Below the pieces are notes generated by a model. It ran no database searches, had not been told where the DNA came from, and saw only the letters and a list, made by a program, of their open reading frames with translations. 64,000 bases of DNA from Rhodanobacteraceae bacterium (GTDB lineage: Bacteria > Pseudomonadota > Gammaproteobacteria > Xanthomonadales > Rhodanobacteraceae): NCBI GenBank assembly GCA_030123585.1, contig CP126120.1, forward strand, positions 1,116,001 through 1,180,000. The letters are read 5' to 3'. Below are positions 58,863-64,000 of the stretch, piece by piece. Position 1 is the stretch's first letter. Every line of letters starts with the position of its first letter. The position numbers were made by a program, and so were the translations under genes.

Positions 58863-59995
58863 AACCGTTCCGCGGCTGCCACGAGGGTTTCATCGCTCTT
58901 GGCGAAGCAGAAGCGCACCAGCTTCGCGTCGGGCGCGGTTTCGTAGAACGCCGACACCGGGATCGCCGCGACGCCGGCTTCGCGCACCATCCACTCGCAG
59001 AAATTCAAATCGTCGATGTCGCGGATGGCGGAATAGTCGGCCAACTGGAAATAGCCGCCGGGCACTTCCGCCAACTTGAACCGCGATCCAGCCAGCAACT
59101 CGCGGAAGCGGTCGCGCTTGGCCTGGTAGAAACCGGCGAGGTCGCGCGCGTGCTGCGGATCGTTTTCCATTACTTCCGCGAACGCGCACTGCGCAGGATG
59201 GAAGGTGCAGAAGGTCAGGTACTGGTGGACCTTGCGGAACTCGGCCGTCAGCAGCTTCGGCGCGACGCAGTAGCCGACCTTCCAGCCGGTGCAATGCCAG
59301 GTCTTGCCGAACGAGGAAATCACGAAGCTGCGCTCGGCCAGCTCCGGCCGCCGCGACACGCTGAGGTGGATGCGCCCGTCGTAGATGATGTGTTCGTACA
59401 CCTCGTCGGAAATCACCAGCAGGCCGTGTTGCGTGGCGATCTCCGCCAAGGCGTCGAGATCGGATTCCGCGAACACCGCGCCGGACGGATTGTGCGGGCT
59501 GTTGACCATGATCATGCGCGTCTTCGGCGTGATCTCGTCGCGCACGCGCTGCCAGTCCACCGAGAAATCCGGCAGCCTCAGCGGCACATGCACCGTCTTG
59601 CCGCCGGCCAGCGCGATCGCGGGTTCGTAGCAGTCGTAGCAGGGATCGAGCACGATCACCTCGTCGCCCGCGTGCACCGCGCAGGCGATCGCGGCGAAGA
59701 TCGCCTCGGTCGCGCCGGAGGTGACGGTGATTTCGGTGTCGGGGCTGATGCGGCGCCCGTACAAGCGCTCGACCTGCAGCGCAATCTGTTCGCGCAGCTT
59801 CGGGATGCCGCTCATCGGCGCGTACTGATTCTTGCCGTCGGTCATCGCGCGGGTCAGCGCGTCGCGCAGGTTGGCGGGCGTCTCGAAGTCCGGGAAACCC
59901 TGGCCCAGGTTCACCGCCTTGTGTTCCAGCGCGAGCTGGCTCATCACCGTGAAGATGGTGGTGCCGACCTTGGGCAGCTTGGTTTCGATCTGCAT
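58850..59995 (-). CDS. Methionine/glutamine aminotransferase (YbdL-like)
   Basis: 381 aa. It is a PLP-dependent class I/II aminotransferase. The Schiff-base lysine lies in SSFGKTWHCTGWKVGY. Further motifs are VNLGQGFPDFETP, TSGATEAIFAA, VNSPHNPSGAVF and ISDEVYEHIIYDG. The start at 59995 (MQIETKLPKVGTTIFTVMSQ) matches YbdL-type enzymes. With the downstream amidase it likely returns alpha-keto-gamma-methylthiobutyrate to methionine using glutamine. Confidence 0.92.
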   Translation of the reverse strand: MQIETKLPKVGTTIFTVMSQLALEHKAVNLGQGFPDFETPANLRDALTRAMTDGKNQYAPMSGIPKLREQIALQVERLYGRRISPDTEITVTSGATEAIFAAIACAVHAGDEVIVLDPCYDCYEPAIALAGGKTVHVPLRLPDFSVDWQRVRDEITPKTRMIMVNSPHNPSGAVFAESDLDALAEIATQHGLLVISDEVYEHIIYDGRIHLSVSRRPELAERSFVISSFGKTWHCTGWKVGYCVAPKLLTAEFRKVHQYLTFCTFHPAQCAFAEVMENDPQHARDLAGFYQAKRDRFRELLAGSRFKLAEVPGGYFQLADYSAIRDIDDLNFCEWMVREAGVAAIPVSAFYETAPDAKLVRFCFAKSDETLVAAAERLCKI

Positions 59996-60056
59996 CGATT
60001 CATCCCTTCTGGACGGCCGAATGGATTGGCTTGAACCGGGCGATGGTAGCACGCAG

Positions 60057-61001
60057 TCAGCGCCCGCCCTGAACATCGCCATCGGTTTCATGTTCGAACG
60101 CCTCGACCAGGAAATCCACCAGCGCGCGCACCGCCGGCAGCATGCCGCGGCGGCTGGGATAGACGATGTGCAGGATGCCCTGCGGCAAGCCCCATTCGGG
60201 CAACACCACGCGCAAGCGGCCGCTGCGCAGTTCCTCGACGCAGGACTGTTCGGGGACCCAGGCGATGCCGATGCCTTGCAGCGCCGCGTCGATCAGGATC
60301 CTGAATTCGCCGCTGATCAGGCGCGGCCGCACCGGCACCGATGTCCTTGCGCAGGCACGATCGTAGAGATCCCAAGTCTGGTCGCCTTCGTGCTCGAACA
60401 AGCTCACCACCGGCAACGCGGACAACTCCTGCGGCGTGCGCGGTTCGCCGTATTGTTCAAGAAAAGCAGGGCTTGCGACCAGCACCACGCGCTGGGGACC
60501 AAAACGTCGCGCCACCAGTTCCGCGTCGGTGTCCAGCTTGTCACGCACACGCACGGCCACGTCGAAGCCTTCCCCGATCACGTCCACGCGGCGGTTGCTG
60601 GACAACACCCGCAACTGCACCTGCGGATGCGCCTCGAGGAAACGCGGCAGGACTGGCGCCAGCAGGCTTTGCGCCAGCGACACCGGACAACTCAGGCGCA
60701 CGAGACCGCACGCCTCGCCACCCAGCGACGCGGCATCCTCGGCCGCCGCGCGCGCTTCCGCCAGCATCGCCTGGCAATGGCGGTAGAAACGCTCGCCGGC
60801 TTCGGTGACCACGAACTTGCGCGTGGTTCGCTGCAACAGGCGAACGCCAAGACCGTCTTCCAGTTGCGACACGCGCTTGCTCAGGCGCGACTTGGGCACG
60901 TTGAGCGCGCGGCTGGCGGCGGAGAAGCCGCCGTGCTCGACCACCGCGGCGAAGAAATAGAAATCGTTGAGGTCGGGCAACTGGTCGGCGGCAACGGACA
61001 C
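60057..61001 (-). CDS. LysR-type transcriptional regulator
   Basis: 314 aa. The N-terminal helix-turn-helix is DLNDFYFFAAVVEHGGFSAA followed by SRALNVPKSRLSKRVSQLED. The effector-binding domain follows (about residues 90-295). GTG at 61001 with a good ribosome binding site (cggag, 6 bp upstream) is preferred to the ATG at 61061. It is divergent from the azoreductase gene with about 110 bp between starts, so it probably regulates that gene. Confidence 0.92.
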   Translation of the reverse strand: MSVAADQLPDLNDFYFFAAVVEHGGFSAASRALNVPKSRLSKRVSQLEDGLGVRLLQRTTRKFVVTEAGERFYRHCQAMLAEARAAAEDAASLGGEACGLVRLSCPVSLAQSLLAPVLPRFLEAHPQVQLRVLSSNRRVDVIGEGFDVAVRVRDKLDTDAELVARRFGPQRVVLVASPAFLEQYGEPRTPQELSALPVVSLFEHEGDQTWDLYDRACARTSVPVRPRLISGEFRILIDAALQGIGIAWVPEQSCVEELRSGRLRVVLPEWGLPQGILHIVYPSRRGMLPAVRALVDFLVEAFEHETDGDVQGGR

Positions 61002-61114
61002 GGCGTTCTCCGTGATGAACGATCCGTTCGGATTTTGCCATCTTATCGCCGGGCGGCTCACGGCTTAATTTGTCCGGCATGCCGCAAACACGCGGTGCTG
61101 ATGGAGCCTTCCGC

Positions 61115-61696
61115 ATGAAACTGTTGCATGTCGATTCCAGCGTCCTCGGCGAAAACTCGGCCTCGCGCGACCTGAGCGCGGCCATCGTCGCGCGCCTGCG
61201 CGCCGAACATCCCGGGATCGAGGTGACCTATCGCGACCTCGCCGCGCAGACCCTGCCGCACTTCACGCCGGTGCTGGCCGACAGCCATCCGTGCGTTCAG
61301 CGCAACGCCGAAATCCTCGATGAATTCCTCGCCGCCGACACCGTCGTGATCGGCGCGCCGATGTACAACTTCACCATCCCGTCGCAACTCAAGGCGTGGA
61401 TCGACCGGATCCTGATTGCCGGCAAGACCTTCCGCTACACCGGGAACGGTCCGCAAGGGCTCGCCGGCGGCAAGCGCGTGATCATCGCGTCGTCGCGCGG
61501 CGGCATCTACAGCGAAGGCCCGGCGCAGGCGATCGATTTCCAGGAAACCTACCTGCGCCATGTATTCGGATTCGTCGGCATCACCGACCCCGAATTCGTG
61601 CGCGCGGAAGGCCTGAACCTCAGCGCCGCGCAACGCGAAGCCGCGCTGGCGCGTGCACACGATCACATCGAGGGCGAGCTGGGCATCGCGGCGTAA
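61115..61696 (+). CDS. azoR: FMN-dependent NADH:quinone oxidoreductase/azoreductase
   Basis: 193 aa. AzoR is a flavodoxin-like dimeric enzyme that reduces quinones and azo compounds. The start [20 protein letters not shown] is diagnostic. FMN-binding [18 protein letters not shown] and [19 protein letters not shown] are intact. ATG at 61115 is chosen from the family pattern. The divergent LysR gene is the likely regulator. Confidence 0.93.
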   Translation: MKLLHVDSSVLGENSASRDLSAAIVARLRAEHPGIEVTYRDLAAQTLPHFTPVLADSHPCVQRNAEILDEFLAADTVVIGAPMYNFTIPSQLKAWIDRILIAGKTFRYTGNGPQGLAGGKRVIIASSRGGIYSEGPAQAIDFQETYLRHVFGFVGITDPEFVRAEGLNLSAAQREAALARAHDHIEGELGIAA

Positions 61697-61703
61697 CATC
61701 GAA

Positions 61704-61848
61704 AAGCCCCTCTCCCACCGGAAGAGGCGTAGGGGTGAGGGTCCGGAATTTCAGACAGTCAAACCCTTGCCAAGCTGTTGCCGAACGCGAAGTGCCGGAC
61801 CCTCATCCGGCGCTGCGCGCCACCTTCTCCCGGAGGGAGAAGGAAAAA
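61704..61848. repeat. Palindromic repeats after azoR
   Basis: 'cccctctcccaccggaagag' with 'ggggtgaggg' at 61706-61740 and 'accctcatccggcgctgcgc' with 'cttctcccggagggagaagg' at 61799-61846 are members of the palindrome group seen elsewhere. Their outer parts are complementary. They fill the gap between the convergent azoR and YdeP-type genes. Confidence 0.55.
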
Positions 61849-61877
61849 AGCTCGCTACTCAGCGTGATTCGATCCAA

Positions 61878-64000
61878 TCACGCAACGACCCGTACTGGAA
61901 CCGATTTCGCCGCGGGAGTCTTGCTGAACACCGCGTGGTGCGACAACGGAATCAGCGGATTGCATTCCGGGTAGTAGCCGCCCACGCAGCCGCGCGGAAT
62001 GTCGAACGCGACCACGCGCAGGCCCGAAACTTCGCGGTCCACGCCATCGCCGGCGTCGGACACCAGCTTCACCGTCTGACCGTCGTGCAGGCCGAGCCGC
62101 GTGATGTCGTCCTTGTTCATCAACACCACCTCGCGGGTGCCGTCGATGCCGCGGAAGCGGTCGTCGTAGCCGTACACCGTGGTGTTGAACTGGTCGTTCG
62201 AGCGCATCGTCATCAGGCGGAAGCGATCCGGCGCATCCTCGAAACCCGTGGCAATGAGCGCCGGCGGCAGGATGAAATTCGCCTTGCCGGTGTCGGTCTT
62301 CCATACGCGGTCGCGCGCGGAGTTGGGGCGATGGAACCCGCCAGGTTGCCACATGCGCTGGTTGAAGTCGCGGAACTGTTCCGGATAGGTCTGCTCGATC
62401 GCGTCGCGGATCGTCGCGTAATCGTTGACCCACGCATCCCAAGGCACCTTCGGATTGGGCGCAAGCGTGCGCTTCGCCAGTTCGACGACGATGCGCGTTT
62501 CGGATTTCAATTCCGGACTCGCGGGCTCGGCCTTGCCGACCGACGCATGGATGCAACTGGTGGAATCTTCCGTGCTCAGCACCTGCGCCTTGCCGTTTTC
62601 CACGACGCGCTCGATGCGGCCGAGGCACGGCAACAGATAGGCGACTTCGCCATTGACCAGATGCGAGCGGTTCAACTTGGTCGCGATCTGGACCGTAAGG
62701 CGCAGCTTGCTCCACGCGGCATTCACGCGTTCCTGCTCGGGAATCGCGCGCAGGAAATTGCCGCCCAGTCCGATGAACCCGTGCACCGTTCCGTCGAGCA
62801 CGCCTTCGCAACACTCGACCGTGTTGAGGCCCTTCCCGCGCGGCGGTTCGAATCCGTATTGTTCGGCCAGGCGATCCAGCGGCACCAGCGCGGGATCGTC
62901 GGCAATGCCGACCGTGCGCTGGCCCTGCACGTTGGAATGTCCGCGCACGGGACACAACCCGGCGCCGGGTTTGCCGACGTTGCCACGCAGCAGCATGAAG
63001 TTGGCGAACATGTGGATGTTGTATTCGCCCAGCACGTGCTGCGTGAGGCCCATACCGTACACGCCGATCACGGCGTTGGCTTTCGCATAGGTCGCCGCCG
63101 CGCGTTCCAACTCGTTGCGCGTCAGGCCCGAAGCCGCCTCGATGTCAGCCCACGATTGCGCGCGCAGCCATGCCGCGAATGCGTCGAAACCGTGCGTGTG
63201 CTGCGCGATGAATCCGGCATCCAGCACACGCGGCTTGCCATCGCGTTGCGCTTCGTCATCCAGCGCCAGCAGCGTCTTGCACAAGCCCGTGATCGCGGCG
63301 ATGTCCCCGCCGGCTCGCACCTGCAGGTACTGCGTCGCCAGCGGCGTTTCCTGTTTCGACAGCAACTCCACCGGACTCTGCGGATTGGTGAAACGTTCCA
63401 GCCCCCGTTCGCGCAGCGGGTTGAACACCACGATCGGCACGCCGCGCTTCGCCGCCTTCTGCAGGTCGTGCAGCATGCGCGGGCTGTTGACGCCGGCGTT
63501 CTGGCCGAAGAAGAAGATGCAATCGGTCTTCGCGAAATCATCCAGCACCACCGTGCCGACTGCCGCACCCACGCTCTTGCGCAGCGCGACGCCGGTCGCC
63601 TCATGGCACATGTTGGACGAATCCGGCAGGTTGTTGTTGCCGTACAGCCGCGCGAACAGTGCGTACAGGTAACTCGTTTCCAGCGAGGCGCGGCCGGAGG
63701 CATAGAACACTACCGACCTCGGATCGAGTTGTTTCAGCTCCGCCGCGATCGCATCGAACGCCTCTCCCCATTCGCACGGCACGTATTTGTCCGTCACGCG
63801 GTCGTAACGCATCGGGTGCGTGAGACGGCCCTGCTGTTCGAGGTCGTGGTCCGACCACGTACGCAGTTCGGTACAGGTGTGTTGCGCGAAGAATTCCGGC
63901 GTGGTGCGCAGCGACGTCAGCTCCCACGCACTGGCCTTGGCGCCGTTCTCGCAGAACTCGAACTTGGCCGGCTTTTCGGGCTGCGGCCACGCGCACGACA
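61878..64000 (-). CDS. FdhF/YdeP family molybdopterin oxidoreductase (5' end outside window)
   Basis: About 707 aa are visible; the N-terminus lies beyond 64000. The frame stays open past the ATG at 63812, reading CAWPQPEKPAKFEFCENGAK and TPEFFAQHTCTELRTW, which are typical of the YdeP N-terminal region. Further marks are SSNMCHEATGVALRKSVG with the Mo-region Cys, FFFGQNAGVNSPRMLHDLQK, GMGLTQHVLGEYNIHMFANF and GHSNVQGQRTVGI. The C-terminal molybdopterin domain ends PRGCVGGYYPECNPLIPLSH. YdeP-like enzymes are related to formate dehydrogenase H and linked to acid resistance in E. coli; the substrate is unknown. Confidence 0.92.
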   Translation of the reverse strand, partial: SCAWPQPEKPAKFEFCENGAKASAWELTSLRTTPEFFAQHTCTELRTWSDHDLEQQGRLTHPMRYDRVTDKYVPCEWGEAFDAIAAELKQLDPRSVVFYASGRASLETSYLYALFARLYGNNNLPDSSNMCHEATGVALRKSVGAAVGTVVLDDFAKTDCIFFFGQNAGVNSPRMLHDLQKAAKRGVPIVVFNPLRERGLERFTNPQSPVELLSKQETPLATQYLQVRAGGDIAAITGLCKTLLALDDEAQRDGKPRVLDAGFIAQHTHGFDAFAAWLRAQSWADIEAASGLTRNELERAAATYAKANAVIGVYGMGLTQHVLGEYNIHMFANFMLLRGNVGKPGAGLCPVRGHSNVQGQRTVGIADDPALVPLDRLAEQYGFEPPRGKGLNTVECCEGVLDGTVHGFIGLGGNFLRAIPEQERVNAAWSKLRLTVQIATKLNRSHLVNGEVAYLLPCLGRIERVVENGKAQVLSTEDSTSCIHASVGKAEPASPELKSETRIVVELAKRTLAPNPKVPWDAWVNDYATIRDAIEQTYPEQFRDFNQRMWQPGGFHRPNSARDRVWKTDTGKANFILPPALIATGFEDAPDRFRLMTMRSNDQFNTTVYGYDDRFRGIDGTREVVLMNKDDITRLGLHDGQTVKLVSDAGDGVDREVSGLRVVAFDIPRGCVGGYYPECNPLIPLSHHAVFSKTPAAKSVPVRVVA

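Noticed and set aside
61704..61848. Possible CRISPR-like repeat array
   Set aside because: Only palindromic fragments of different length; there are no regularly spaced identical repeats here or anywhere in the window.

Overview
The window is about 64 kb of GC-rich chromosomal DNA from a gammaproteobacterium. The gene content and order (tig-clpP-clpX-lon-hupB-tRNA-ppiD; leuS-lptE-holA-nadD-rsfS-rlmH-maf-rng-yhdP-tldD-darP-pmbA; paired secreted S10 peptidases; many short palindromic repeats) point to the Xanthomonadales, most likely a Rhodanobacteraceae-like member. This placement is inference from gene content; no marker phylogeny was possible.

Layout. 1-9.4 kb: tail of fabI, then a minus-strand protein-quality-control block (ppiD, tRNA-Val, hupB, lon, clpX, clpP, tig). 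9.5-10.5 kb: three tRNAs (Leu, Lys, His), a tRNA-like fragment and xseB. 10.6-13.9 kb: DUF4870 protein and a DUF1501/DUF1800 pair. 13.9-19.5 kb: the TldD/TldE peptidase pair surrounding darP and an inserted TolB-like/TPR gene. 19.6-32.7 kb: a long minus-strand housekeeping run (YciI-like, yhdP, rng, maf, rlmH, rsfS, nadD, holA, lptE, leuS). 32.9-36.5 kb: accessory island with a VOC protein, an AbrB/Doc toxin-antitoxin pair, a PcfJ-like gene and a divergent ribbon-helix-helix operon. 36.5-39.0 kb: lipoprotein hydrolase and secreted amidohydrolase. 39.1-44.2 kb: a candidate colicin-V-type microcin locus. 44.5-48.1 kb: CnoX-like thioredoxin, a channel-like membrane protein and a pseudokinase/FGE-like fusion. 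48.2-53.9 kb: two tandem S10 peptidases with a GH43-like gene between them. 53.9-64 kb: sigma factor and membrane partner, DUF502, thpR, DEAD-box helicase, nitrilase/aminotransferase pair, LysR/azoreductase pair and a partial YdeP-type molybdoenzyme.

The most notable system is the microcin locus at 39.1-44.2 kb. In transcription order on the minus strand it reads: response regulator with an AraC DNA-binding domain, HlyD-type adaptor, ABC exporter with an intact C39 peptidase, an 89-residue precursor whose first 15 residues match the colicin V leader position by position, and an 81-residue two-helix membrane protein with its own ribosome binding site, the likely immunity protein. The peptide and immunity genes are visibly more AT-rich than their surroundings.

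Other items of interest are: a duplicated darP 3' end flanking the TPR gene, with every difference synonymous; a palindromic repeat that has entered leuS in frame; a Doc toxin in which the motif histidine is arginine; a pseudokinase lacking the catalytic aspartate; tandem peptidase genes copied together with their terminators; and a divergent PcfJ-like/ribbon-helix-helix cassette with a clear direct-repeat operator.
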